Positions 49,852 to 58,909 of a stretch of 64,000 nucleotides of DNA are shown one piece after another (the stretch's first letter is position 1; each line of letters begins with the position of its first letter). Source of the stretch: Candidatus Poribacteria bacterium (GTDB taxonomy: Bacteria > Poribacteria > WGA-4E > WGA-3G). The notes under the pieces were generated by a model that saw nothing but the letters and a program-made list of their open reading frames with translations, had not been told where the DNA came from and made no database searches. The DNA is taken from contig JAJECN010000002.1 of the NCBI GenBank assembly GCA_022821965.1, positions 124,001-188,000 of the forward strand, in the 5' to 3' direction. Position numbers and translations under genes: made by a program.

Positions 49852-50745
49852 ATGAATTTCAAGTACAAAATCGTTAACAGCGGCGTTTTCGTTCTTATCT
49901 GTGCCTGTTTTCTCATCTGTAATAGTCCAGTGTCCACCGAACCCTCTTCTGTCATTGTCAATGAAATTGATGGCAGTGAGATGGTTCTGATTCCATCGGG
50001 GACCTATCTCATCGGAAGCACATCGGCACAAACCACCGCTTTGATCAACAAGGACGCACGACTCGCTGAGGATTTTTTCGAGGCGGAACACCCACAACAC
50101 ACTGTGTCGTTATCCGCTTTCTACATCGATCGCTACCCCGTAAGTAACGCACAATACGCCGCGTTTATCGCAGCAACGAATCACCCGACACCAAAATACT
50201 GGAAAGACGCACCACAAATGGGCGCAGAAAAACCATTTCCTGTAGGTGCTAACAACGCGGCACATCCCGTTATCGGTGTCTCTTACGCTGATGCTTTAGC
50301 ATACTGTGAATGGGTAGGCAAACGACTTCCTACAGAGGCAGAATGGGAGATAGCGGCACGCGGCGGGCTTGTCAATCAGAACTATCCGTGGGGGAACGAA
50401 TCCTCTCGAAACTATGCGAACACTGTTGGTATTTGGGGAAAAGACAAGTGGCATTGGACCTCGCCCATCGGAAGTTTTCCTCCTAATGGATACGGGTTAT
50501 ATGACATGGCAGGCAATGTGTTTGAATGGTGCGCTGACTGGTACACACCGGATTCCTATCAGCACAGCCAACCTGAAAACCCGCGGGGACCCGAAATTGG
50601 GCAAACCCGTGTACTGCGCGGCGGCTCGTGGAGCAACAATCTCTTCGGTATCTATCAGATGCGGTGCGCTTATCGGTTTCACGCTCGTCCAGAAACCCGT
50701 AATTTAACCATTGGTTTCCGATGCGTCACAACACCTTCCCCTTAA
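49852..50745 (+). CDS. SUMF1 (formylglycine-generating-enzyme-like) domain lipoprotein or secreted protein
   Basis: A 297-residue exported protein; start MNFKYKIV with signal region VFVLICACFLICNSP. The SUMF1 fold is clear: MVLIPSGTYLIGS, HTVSLSAFYIDRYPVSNAQYAAF, RLPTEAEWEIAARGG, YPWGNE, GLYDMAGNVFEWCADWY, RVLRGGSW, GFRCV. The paired active-site cysteines of true FGE after GGS are missing (NNLFGIYQMRC), so it is unlikely to make formylglycine and may be a binding protein or another enzyme. Convergent with the next gene. Confidence 0.88.
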   Translation: MNFKYKIVNSGVFVLICACFLICNSPVSTEPSSVIVNEIDGSEMVLIPSGTYLIGSTSAQTTALINKDARLAEDFFEAEHPQHTVSLSAFYIDRYPVSNAQYAAFIAATNHPTPKYWKDAPQMGAEKPFPVGANNAAHPVIGVSYADALAYCEWVGKRLPTEAEWEIAARGGLVNQNYPWGNESSRNYANTVGIWGKDKWHWTSPIGSFPPNGYGLYDMAGNVFEWCADWYTPDSYQHSQPENPRGPEIGQTRVLRGGSWSNNLFGIYQMRCAYRFHARPETRNLTIGFRCVTTPSP

Positions 50746-52427
50746 TAGGCTTCAATCTGATTCTCACCCTCTATAACTTTCAGAAACCGATTCACAGGCA
50801 CTTCCGAAAATTTCTGAACGCTTCCACGCTGCCACTGAATTTCTAACGCGACACTTTCCTCCGCTCCAACCCCAAAATGCAAACGCAAATCGTTTTGTGA
50901 GAGATAACTTGAACCGCTCCGTACCTCCCGCACTTGAGTGTACCCACCGGCTTTGACAAGCACTCGCGTTCCAATCGCCGATCGGTTAGAAACAGTCCCT
51001 ACCAGTTTAAGGGTCATCCAATTCCCTGAACCGTGTTCGTCATCGTTCCGAAGAATATCCACACGTTCACCGACGTTCGACACCACCAGATCCAAATCGC
51101 CATCGTTATCCAAGTCACCAACGGCACTGCCGCGGCTGGAGCGTTGCAATGCAAATCCTGGACCACTTCCTGCTGTGACATCCGTAAAGGTGCCGTCTCC
51201 TTTGTTCCAAAACAGATGATTGCGTTGCGCATAAGTGGTCGAACTATCAATAAGCTCCACATTATCGTGGATATGTCCATTCGCAACGAAGAAGTCTTGA
51301 AACCCGTCTTGGTCGAAGTCAAAGAAATTGACACCCCACGCCAAATAAGGCAGGCTGACGGCACCAGTGCCGGACGAATAGGTCTGATCTGTGAAGAACT
51401 CACCCGCGTCGCTATGGTAGAGTGTATTCGTCTGATGCTGGAAGTTAGTGACAACGAGGTCTAACCATGTATCGTTATCGTAATCGCCGAAAGCCACACC
51501 CATCCCGTTTTCGACCAATCCATGCTCACTCAGTGCCACGCCAGCAAATTGACTCTGTTCTTGAAATCGTCCGCGTCCATCGTTGTTATAAAGGAAGTTG
51601 GCATCCGCATCATTTGCTACGTAGAGATCAGCATCCCCGTCTGCGTCATAATCGCCGAAGGTGACACCGAGACCCCGCGCAGCGAAGTTGTCAAAACCGG
51701 CATTCTGTGTATCCTCTGTAAAGGTGCCATCGCCGTTATTACGAAAAAAAACATCTTTCACCCCATCATAAGTGCGAGGACTACAGTAAACAAGAATCCC
51801 TTTGACGCGACACGGTGTATGCGTCTCTACAGAGAAGTCAACATAATTAGCGACATAAAGGTCAAGGTCTCCATCAGCATCTACATCTCCAAAGGCACAT
51901 CCCGCGCTCCACTCAGAAACCGCTACGCCTGCTTCTGCTGTTCGATCACTAAAAGTCCCGTCGCCATTATTTTGATAAAGCACGTTACCGCCAAAGTTGG
52001 TGACGTACATATCAAGCCAGCCATCGTTGTCGTAATCACCGACACAAACACCGACGCCATATCCGTGATGCCCAACCCTACTCGCTTCGGTTACGTCAAC
52101 GAAATGTCCCGTGCCATCGTTGCGGTAGAGGCGATTCATCGCCCCTGTAGTTGTACCGGGTGAATCCAAATTGGCACCGTTAACGAGATATATATCGACA
52201 TCATTGTCGTTGTCATAATCGAACAGTGCGATGCCAGAACCGAGTGTCTCGACAAAATACTTCTTGTAACTGCGACCGTCCTCGTGTTGGAACACCACAC
52301 CGCTTGCCGCTGTGACATCTGTAAATCTAACAGTTGGTTCTCCATCTCCATTAGAGGTGACCAAAAGACTTAGGAGGAGTGGAAGCACGGTCTTTATAAA
52401 AAAACACCAATAAATGCGATCTCTCAT
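50742..52427 (-). CDS. Secreted FG-GAP/ASPIC-UnbV repeat protein
   Basis: A 561-residue exported protein with about eight FG-GAP/VCBS calcium-binding repeats of the form FGDYDNDGWLDMYVTN (D-x-D-x-D-G loops), forming a propeller, and a C-terminal ASPIC/UnbV domain (AIGTRVLVKAGG, REVRSGSSYLSQ, LHFGVG). Such proteins are abundant in Poribacteria, Planctomycetes and Acidobacteria and act at the cell surface; the exact role is unknown. AGGAG 11 nt before the ATG. Its stop overlaps that of the SUMF1 gene (TTAA shared). Confidence 0.93.
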   Translation of the reverse strand: MRDRIYWCFFIKTVLPLLLSLLVTSNGDGEPTVRFTDVTAASGVVFQHEDGRSYKKYFVETLGSGIALFDYDNDNDVDIYLVNGANLDSPGTTTGAMNRLYRNDGTGHFVDVTEASRVGHHGYGVGVCVGDYDNDGWLDMYVTNFGGNVLYQNNGDGTFSDRTAEAGVAVSEWSAGCAFGDVDADGDLDLYVANYVDFSVETHTPCRVKGILVYCSPRTYDGVKDVFFRNNGDGTFTEDTQNAGFDNFAARGLGVTFGDYDADGDADLYVANDADANFLYNNDGRGRFQEQSQFAGVALSEHGLVENGMGVAFGDYDNDTWLDLVVTNFQHQTNTLYHSDAGEFFTDQTYSSGTGAVSLPYLAWGVNFFDFDQDGFQDFFVANGHIHDNVELIDSSTTYAQRNHLFWNKGDGTFTDVTAGSGPGFALQRSSRGSAVGDLDNDGDLDLVVSNVGERVDILRNDDEHGSGNWMTLKLVGTVSNRSAIGTRVLVKAGGYTQVREVRSGSSYLSQNDLRLHFGVGAEESVALEIQWQRGSVQKFSEVPVNRFLKVIEGENQIEAY

Positions 52428-52538
52428 CGCAAGTGGTTCTCCTAATGTTTACGAGCGATAATTCTTCAAAGCGATCCTACATCAAGGCATTATACCCGAC
52501 CCGTGTATAGAAGTCCAGCATCTTTCGCTACTGTAAGG

Positions 52539-52567
52539 TTGCAATAAAACGGCAAACTCGCTAAAAT
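52539..52567 (+). promoter_or_regulatory. Candidate promoter of TPR gene
   Basis: TTGCAA (52539-52544), 17 bp, TAAAAT (52562-52567), about 55 nt before the ATG. Confidence 0.45.
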
Positions 52568-52622
52568 ATGAGAGCGTTCAACCTGTAAATCTGTCTCGTA
52601 ATCATGCAAGGAAGATAAATTG

Positions 52623-54497
52623 ATGTTCCACCGTCAACCGCTAATTTGGATTTGTGTCCTGCTCATTACGATTGGTAACACAACTATCGCAAACGAAAAA
52701 GCGATGTCCCTGTTTTCACAAGGCATTCAAGAATTAAACGCTGGAGAGTTAGACCCTGCGCTTGAAAGGTTTGAACAGGTTACGATACTCGTGCCTGATT
52801 TCGCAGATGCCCACTACCACCTCGGACTCGTTTACTATCAGAAAACGGAATATCGAAAAGCGATTGATGCCTTTACGCAAACCTTAAAACTTCTGCCGCG
52901 CGACACAGACGCACTTATCAAATTAGGGTTGGCTTCACACAAAGCAGGTGAGGCAGATGCCATAGCTCCCCTTGCGAGACGAACCCTCTATGAACAGGCA
53001 GTCAAAGCCTATCAAACTGCGCTTGAAATTCAACCACATAACGTGGAAGCACTTAACAATTTAGGGCTTGCCTACCAAGAATTAGGTCGGTTTAGGGACG
53101 CAATTGCAGTATATGAGGAAGGATTGACACTCAATCCAGACCTTCCGCAATTGCATGCTAATTTGGCAACCGCTCGCGACTTACAGACTGGCGTTTATTC
53201 ACTTGCAGCGCATCAACACTACAAGGTAGGAACACGAGCGAAACGTGCAGGACGAACGGAAGCAGCAATGGCAGCATGGAAACAAGCCATTACTGAAAGT
53301 CCAAAGTATCTACAAGCGTATCTTCAGTTGGCTGAACTCTATTTTCAAAGCACCGAATACGAATCCGCAATTCGCACTTACCTTTCGGCAATCGCGTTGC
53401 TATCCGAAAGCGAACCTTCTCAGCGTTCAGGCACAGCAAATATCTTCTATAACCTCGGCAATAGTTATCTCTATGCCCAGCAATTGGAATCAGCAGTTTC
53501 CGCCTATCAACAAGCAGTAGACCTGAACCCGGAAATGGTCCGTGCTTGGGCAAATATGGGAACGGTGCTGCTTGAAATGGAAAGGTTTGATGCCGCTATC
53601 GCGGTATGTCAGTCGGCATTAAAAGCAAATACCGCTGCGAGCTCTGCAGGGAAAGATGTCCCTATTTCACCATCTGAATTAAATGCGATTGAATTCACAC
53701 GCAGTACGGCTCAAGATATTAAAGACGGTGAATACACCATGCAGGCGTATCGTATATGGAGACGAGGAATTTCAGCGAGAAATGTGGGAGATATACCGAC
53801 TGCGCTTAAATTATGGGAGCAGGCAGCAACCCTGAGTCCACGTTATGCAGTAGCATACGAGAACTTAGCGTGGGTCTATTTCAACCTAAAACGATTCGAC
53901 GATGCAATCCAATCGTGCAAAACTGTTCAAACAATTCGTCCGAGTCCACAGGTTGCACAATTACTTACGTTCGCCAGCGAACTTAAAGCGGGGAAATACC
54001 CGTTTGAAGCCTATCAACTGTGGGAACAGGGACGACGTGCCAGCGCAGCAGGCAATCTGACAGAGGCGGTTACGCTGCTCTCGAAAGCAATCGAGGTAGG
54101 TCCAGAGTTTGCGGCAGCATACAATACGTTAGCGTGGCTCTACGCTGATAAATTGGGAACGAACTTAACAGAGGCAGAAAAGTTAGCGAGACGTGCGCAC
54201 AAACTTGATCCGGACGCAACACATATTTACGATACGCTTGGATGGATATTACACAAACAGGGACACCACACAGAAGCCCTCAATGCCTTCAAGCAGGCAC
54301 TTGAGCGCACCCCAAACAATCCCGAATACCTATACCACGCCAGTTTAGCGGCGATAGAAATCGGAGACTCCGCTCAAGCGTTGAAATACCTCGCCGAAGC
54401 CATTGCACTTGACAAGGCACTCGTACAGAGGGTGCAAACCCAAAGTGAGTTCGATGCCATCCGTTTTACTTCGGCATTTCGCGACATCTTCCCGTAA
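52623..54497 (+). CDS. Periplasmic TPR-repeat protein
   Basis: A 624-residue protein with signal peptide (LIWICVLLITIGNTTIA) and many TPR units in three blocks (residues ~30-190, 195-345, 375-610), for example ADAHYHLGLVYYQKTEYRKAIDAF and THIYDTLGWILHKQGHHTEAL. SD AAGGAAG. TPR proteins scaffold complexes; placed beside a secretin operon (convergent, 3 nt apart) it could act as a pilotin-like or assembly factor, but this is inference. No other domain. Confidence 0.9.
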   Translation: MFHRQPLIWICVLLITIGNTTIANEKAMSLFSQGIQELNAGELDPALERFEQVTILVPDFADAHYHLGLVYYQKTEYRKAIDAFTQTLKLLPRDTDALIKLGLASHKAGEADAIAPLARRTLYEQAVKAYQTALEIQPHNVEALNNLGLAYQELGRFRDAIAVYEEGLTLNPDLPQLHANLATARDLQTGVYSLAAHQHYKVGTRAKRAGRTEAAMAAWKQAITESPKYLQAYLQLAELYFQSTEYESAIRTYLSAIALLSESEPSQRSGTANIFYNLGNSYLYAQQLESAVSAYQQAVDLNPEMVRAWANMGTVLLEMERFDAAIAVCQSALKANTAASSAGKDVPISPSELNAIEFTRSTAQDIKDGEYTMQAYRIWRRGISARNVGDIPTALKLWEQAATLSPRYAVAYENLAWVYFNLKRFDDAIQSCKTVQTIRPSPQVAQLLTFASELKAGKYPFEAYQLWEQGRRASAAGNLTEAVTLLSKAIEVGPEFAAAYNTLAWLYADKLGTNLTEAEKLARRAHKLDPDATHIYDTLGWILHKQGHHTEALNAFKQALERTPNNPEYLYHASLAAIEIGDSAQALKYLAEAIALDKALVQRVQTQSEFDAIRFTSAFRDIFP

Positions 54498-54500
54498 CGC

Positions 54501-57431
54501 CTACTCTTCTGGAGTCTCTTCCTCCATTCGGGTGGCTCCGTTACTCTGCCAATCATCCGCCTTCTGCTTGAGTTTCTCAATGTCTTCAGGGTTCTTAATG
54601 TCTACAATGTGGGGTGTAATGATGATAACAATCTCAGTATCTTCGACTGCAGTTTCAGTACTTTTGAAGAGCCGACCAATCAACGGAATGTCACCTAAGA
54701 TCGGAAGTTTGTTCTCCACCTGCTTCTGCTTTTTACGGATGATACCACCGACAACAATCTGTTGACCGTCCTCGACATCAATGTAGACGCTGAGCGAATT
54801 ATCATCGGTAATAGGTGCGTTGAAGTCGGTAAACTCAATGAAGTTACTGGCACTGATGTTTGTAATATCCAACCCGATGGTACGCTTGCCATCCTCACCG
54901 ACTTGTGATTTCGCTATGTACGGCGTGAGTGAGATATTGATGCCCACAGGTGGATCGATGAAGTCGTAGTTGAAAAGCGGTTGTGAGACGGTCTCACCCA
55001 AGATGCTCGTGGTATCAACGCTCTGGAGATAGGGGATACGTCTGCCGCTACTCCACGTGGCAGCTCTGGAATCTCGTGTCAAAAGTGAGGGTGTTGAGAG
55101 GGTTTGTACCTTGTTCTCACGCATAAGCGTGTGGAGAAGTGCCATATACTCCTTAGTTGCCAAACCGAGGTTAAACCCTGATATTTCCTGATCAAGTCCG
55201 AGTTGTGCGTCAAGTTCTCCGATAAGTGGGTTTCCGGGTCTTGGAGATACACCGAAAATTTTGTTCTCTTGTGCCGTGAGTTCAATTCCAAGTTTAGTGG
55301 TCTCGTCAAGGGTGACTTCAAGAATTTGAATGTCGATCCAGACCTGGCCTCGGACGAAGTCTAACTCCTTAATGAGCGCCATGACATCGGGGAGGTATCG
55401 CTGTTGCGTTGTGATAATCAAGGAATTCGTGTCGGGATCCGCAAAGACGGTGACTTTTCCACGTAGGGAATTGATATCTTGCTGTTGCTGCCTTCCGCCA
55501 GAAGCAAAGAACGCTCTAAAACTGAAGCCCCCTTCTTCTTCACCTGCCCAAACCTGCTCAAGTACTAACTGGAGCTGCTCAGCACTGCCATACTCAAGTC
55601 GAATCGCCTTCGTAATTTCCTTCTGTCCTTCCGGCGTAGGAACATCCATGGAGTTGATAAACTCTGTGATGAGCTCGAAGTTGCGTTGCGTGGCGGTTGA
55701 GACGATGATAGCGTTGAGCGTCGGATAAGCCTCAGCAGTGACGTTACCCGCCAATGAACCCTGCGTTTGATTACGGTTACGTTCAGCAAGGAAAAAGAAG
55801 AAGTTCCCTGTGTTACTGGAGCTGCCTTGGTAGACGTTGTTGATGGTAGCCGCGACGTTCTCTGCGTCCGCGTATTGAAGTTTATACATGCGGGTACCCC
55901 ATTCCTGGTCCGGCATGTTGACATCAAGTCTTTTGATGAGTGCATCGATGGTTTCAAAGTTCTGGGAACTCGTTGATACGAGAATAGCGTTGAGGCGTAG
56001 ATCAGCAACGAGATGAACCTCGCCTTGGACCCCGAAACCAGCGTTTTCAGTCGGTTCCCGGTCCCGGCGGCGCCACCAAGGAACGTCCCTGTCTGCCCCT
56101 GCACTGCCGCCTTCAAAAAGGTCTTGCAGATTTGGAGTAAGGGTTTCAGCATCAGCAAACTTAAGAAAATAGAGTCTAATTTCTTCTTGCGTTTGCTCCT
56201 GGTCGAGTTCCTCTATGACCTTTTCAATGATAGAAAAGTTACGTGGATCGGAGGAGACAACGATAACGTTGAGCCGATCGTTGTGAGAGACGTTGACAGT
56301 GCCGACGATACCTTCTTGGTCAAGCCCCTGTTCGCGTCGCCAGTTCGTTAATTTTGCGCGATCCCAAGCGTCCATTCTGCGTCGGTTATCGCTACGCTCA
56401 CCGGTGAGTACTTCCTGGAGGGTTTGTGCAACATCCTCAGCGGCTGCGTATTGAAGCCTGAAAGTGCGAATCTGAGTTTGGGCGGTGGGTGAGACATCGA
56501 GATCCTTGATGATCTCTTGTAGGAATACCAAGTTTGCTTCAGAGGCTTTAAGGACGAGTGAATTGGAGTTGGGTTCCGGGATAATCTTGATAGTACCATC
56601 AAGAACTTCGTAGCCAATACCGTCAGCCTTCATCTGTTCCGCTGCGGCTCTCGCCTCTTCTGCAGTAATACGGGCACCACCGCTTTCAGGTTTACTTTCG
56701 TCGCGTCCTTCCCCTTGCTGCAAAGCACTTGTGAGTGCTTGTGCTAATGAATTGGCATCGGCATAAACCAGTGGGTAAATGAGAATCTTTAATGGGAATC
56801 TTTCACCTTCGTCAGCAACTTGTAGAATCGAGACGATTCGGCGTATATTGGAGGAGACATCGGTTATGACAAGAGCGTTTGTTCCGCTATCGGCGGAAAT
56901 ATGCGCCTGCTTGTTGAGCAGAGGCTTAAGGGCGTTTACCTGTTGTGAAGCAACAACATTCGTCAATCGAATGATGTAGGTTTGGATCTCATCAGTCATT
57001 TCAACGAGGTCAGGGTTCGGCGGAATGCTTTTAACAACACCTTTGGTCGCCAGCGCACGTGCAAAGGTTGTGACGAGGAGTGTACTATCGGTTCGAATGA
57101 GCGTGAGGTCATATTGTGTTAGGACAGTTTTGATTTTCTCAATGACTTCATCAAGAGTTACGTTTCTGAGATTAGTGAGTGCGAACCTTTTATCTTTTAT
57201 GTCTTCTTCACTTGCGATGATGGTGAGGTCAGCCTCTCGCGAGAGCCATTCCAAGAGTCCTTTAAGTTCTTGGCTTGTAAAGTTAAAGTCGAAACGGATT
57301 GCACGTCCCTGTTCGTCAGTTTCAGCGACACGCATTTCGGATTGCTGTTCCTGAGCATAGAGTTCAGCAAGCCCGAAAATGAGCAATCCTAAACAAAGTA
57401 ATGAAATAAATGAGAGCCTTTTTCTTCGCAT
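54501..57431 (-). CDS. gspD: Type II secretion secretin with six N-domain repeats
   Basis: A 976-residue outer-membrane secretin. Signal peptide (RLSFISLLCLGLLIFGLAELYA); an N0/STN-like domain (~47-125); six secretin N1-type repeats (~150-205, 215-312, 320-412, 415-503, 511-597, 604-692), each ending like NFxxIxxLIxxLD; then the beta-barrel secretin core (~695-945: VWIDIQILEVTL, STPSLLTRDSRAA, VGINISLTPYI, GQQIVVGGIIRKK, KLPILGDIPLIGRLFKS). Typical GspD proteins have two or three N repeats and ~650-750 residues. AAAGGA before ATG 57431. Last gene of the secretion operon. Confidence 0.92.
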   Translation of the reverse strand: MRRKRLSFISLLCLGLLIFGLAELYAQEQQSEMRVAETDEQGRAIRFDFNFTSQELKGLLEWLSREADLTIIASEEDIKDKRFALTNLRNVTLDEVIEKIKTVLTQYDLTLIRTDSTLLVTTFARALATKGVVKSIPPNPDLVEMTDEIQTYIIRLTNVVASQQVNALKPLLNKQAHISADSGTNALVITDVSSNIRRIVSILQVADEGERFPLKILIYPLVYADANSLAQALTSALQQGEGRDESKPESGGARITAEEARAAAEQMKADGIGYEVLDGTIKIIPEPNSNSLVLKASEANLVFLQEIIKDLDVSPTAQTQIRTFRLQYAAAEDVAQTLQEVLTGERSDNRRRMDAWDRAKLTNWRREQGLDQEGIVGTVNVSHNDRLNVIVVSSDPRNFSIIEKVIEELDQEQTQEEIRLYFLKFADAETLTPNLQDLFEGGSAGADRDVPWWRRRDREPTENAGFGVQGEVHLVADLRLNAILVSTSSQNFETIDALIKRLDVNMPDQEWGTRMYKLQYADAENVAATINNVYQGSSSNTGNFFFFLAERNRNQTQGSLAGNVTAEAYPTLNAIIVSTATQRNFELITEFINSMDVPTPEGQKEITKAIRLEYGSAEQLQLVLEQVWAGEEEGGFSFRAFFASGGRQQQQDINSLRGKVTVFADPDTNSLIITTQQRYLPDVMALIKELDFVRGQVWIDIQILEVTLDETTKLGIELTAQENKIFGVSPRPGNPLIGELDAQLGLDQEISGFNLGLATKEYMALLHTLMRENKVQTLSTPSLLTRDSRAATWSSGRRIPYLQSVDTTSILGETVSQPLFNYDFIDPPVGINISLTPYIAKSQVGEDGKRTIGLDITNISASNFIEFTDFNAPITDDNSLSVYIDVEDGQQIVVGGIIRKKQKQVENKLPILGDIPLIGRLFKSTETAVEDTEIVIIITPHIVDIKNPEDIEKLKQKADDWQSNGATRMEEETPEE

Positions 57432-57444
57432 AACATCCAATCCT

Positions 57445-58719
57445 TTAAAATATTCGAGCGATGAGGAAGATATCCACATTTAAATTTGTTGCGCCACGAT
57501 CTTCGGAATTCCGTCCGCGCCTCGCCGAACGCTCTGCTGTCTGCTTATCGGCAGAGATCCGCAAATCGCGCACCGTGAGCCATTTGGCGCCTGTTTCAAT
57601 GAGGTGATTTAAGTTAACCAGTTTTTCGAGATCTGTTTTGAATTTCATTTCAACTGTATAGTGTTCGGTTTGATACGTTAGGGGTGCTAACGCGAGCTGC
57701 TCTAAAAGTGTCGCGCGCCGTTGCTGAATTTGCTCAATATATTTGACAAGCGCGTATTGGAACTGATCTATATCCAACGACTCGTCGGTGTAAGCGTCTG
57801 GTGCCTGTGTGAGAATCTCTAAAAGAATACTGTCCGTTCGCAATTGGGTTTCGACAGTAGCAGGTTTTCCACCGATACCGAAGAAGCCCGGTGTAGCGGC
57901 AGTTCTGACTTTATGAACCTGTGTTTCAAAGAAGTCCTGTCTGGAATCTGCCGCGCCTCGAAGCTGCCGCGTCAGCATGCCCTTGATAACCGCTGCGAGC
58001 TTAATTCGGAGCGAGACTGGTATTACCTCTGGAAGCGAAGCGAATTCCCACTCCGCCGCAGCGTCTGCTGAATACATCCCCTCCTCCTTATTACTCGCGT
58101 GTTCTACTTTCTTTGTTTCAGACATTGAACTGTCTGTTTTATCTGATCCGGTATCTGTTTCATCTTCTGTCCCTGACAACCACGCATCCATTAGTGCATT
58201 GTATGCGTCGTCTTCCGACTCTTGTTCAACCATCTCTGTGAGTTCTGCTTCTTCCGTCTCTATATGTTTGAGATAATGATAGAGGACAAGATTCGCTCGG
58301 TTCTCCACCGTTAGTTTTTGCGTTTGCTTAACGGTTCCGGGTTTCGTGAGAAGTTGATAATTTTGCTGAATACCAGCACGTCTGACGAGTGCATCAATAC
58401 GGGATCTAATGACGGTCTCTGGAAGTTCGGTGTCAAAGAGTGTAGCGGCGCGTTGTGTATTCGCACGCGCCTGTTGATTCGATGCAGATGCTAATCCCGT
58501 TTCCTTGTAAATCTCGGATTCGACAGGTTTGAGCACTTCGGCAGCACGCACCAAATCTTCAGTCTTTAACAACTGCTCCTGCTTCGCCTTAGCGTCTTGA
58601 TTCGCAAATAAGCGATAGAAGGCAGGCCCGCCCTGTATCGCGAGTAAAATCAGGAGCAATCCTCCCAAGATACCAAGCAATATTCGGCTCCGTGGCGTTA
58701 ATTGGAGATCCAGTTCCAT
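57445..58719 (-). CDS. GspM/PilO-like inner-membrane secretion component
   Basis: A 424-residue bitopic protein: one N-terminal membrane helix (ILLGILGGLLLILLAIQGG), then a periplasmic helical and ferredoxin-like region, with a highly acidic linker (~150-215). Position between the PilM/PilN fusion and the secretin, and the late segment QTEHYTVEMKFKTDLEKLVNLNHLIET (PilO-like), fit GspM/PilO, which couples the cytoplasmic platform to the secretin. Its stop is 13 nt before the secretin start. Assignment rests on position and architecture. Confidence 0.72.
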   Translation of the reverse strand: MELDLQLTPRSRILLGILGGLLLILLAIQGGPAFYRLFANQDAKAKQEQLLKTEDLVRAAEVLKPVESEIYKETGLASASNQQARANTQRAATLFDTELPETVIRSRIDALVRRAGIQQNYQLLTKPGTVKQTQKLTVENRANLVLYHYLKHIETEEAELTEMVEQESEDDAYNALMDAWLSGTEDETDTGSDKTDSSMSETKKVEHASNKEEGMYSADAAAEWEFASLPEVIPVSLRIKLAAVIKGMLTRQLRGAADSRQDFFETQVHKVRTAATPGFFGIGGKPATVETQLRTDSILLEILTQAPDAYTDESLDIDQFQYALVKYIEQIQQRRATLLEQLALAPLTYQTEHYTVEMKFKTDLEKLVNLNHLIETGAKWLTVRDLRISADKQTAERSARRGRNSEDRGATNLNVDIFLIARIF

Positions 58720-58801
58720 AAGTCAATCCTTTTGAAACGCAAAACCGTTATCCGGTTAAGAGTGGGGCGCGCCTGAAAAGCACACCAGGGAAAATTTACA
58801 C

Positions 58802-58887
58802 AAAAGAGGCTATCAGCCGTCAGCCGTCAGTAAAAGAGGTTTCTGATTAAATCAACGCTTCTTTACTGATTGCTGATAGCCTTTCTT
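58802..58887. mobile_element. MITE-like repeat between GspM-like and PilM/PilN genes
   Basis: AAAAGAGGCTATCAGC (58802-58817) and GCTGATAGCCTTTCTT (58872-58887) are inverted repeats matching at 14 of 16. The core GTCAGTAAAAGAGGTTTCTG is shared with the copy near 60725 and related to 5675-5833. Confidence 0.6.
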
Positions 58888-58909
58888 GCCGATGGTTTCC
58901 GCCAGCCAT

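Noticed and set aside
49852-50745. True formylglycine-generating enzyme
   Set aside because: The catalytic Cys pair after the GGS motif is missing and no sulfatase gene is adjacent.
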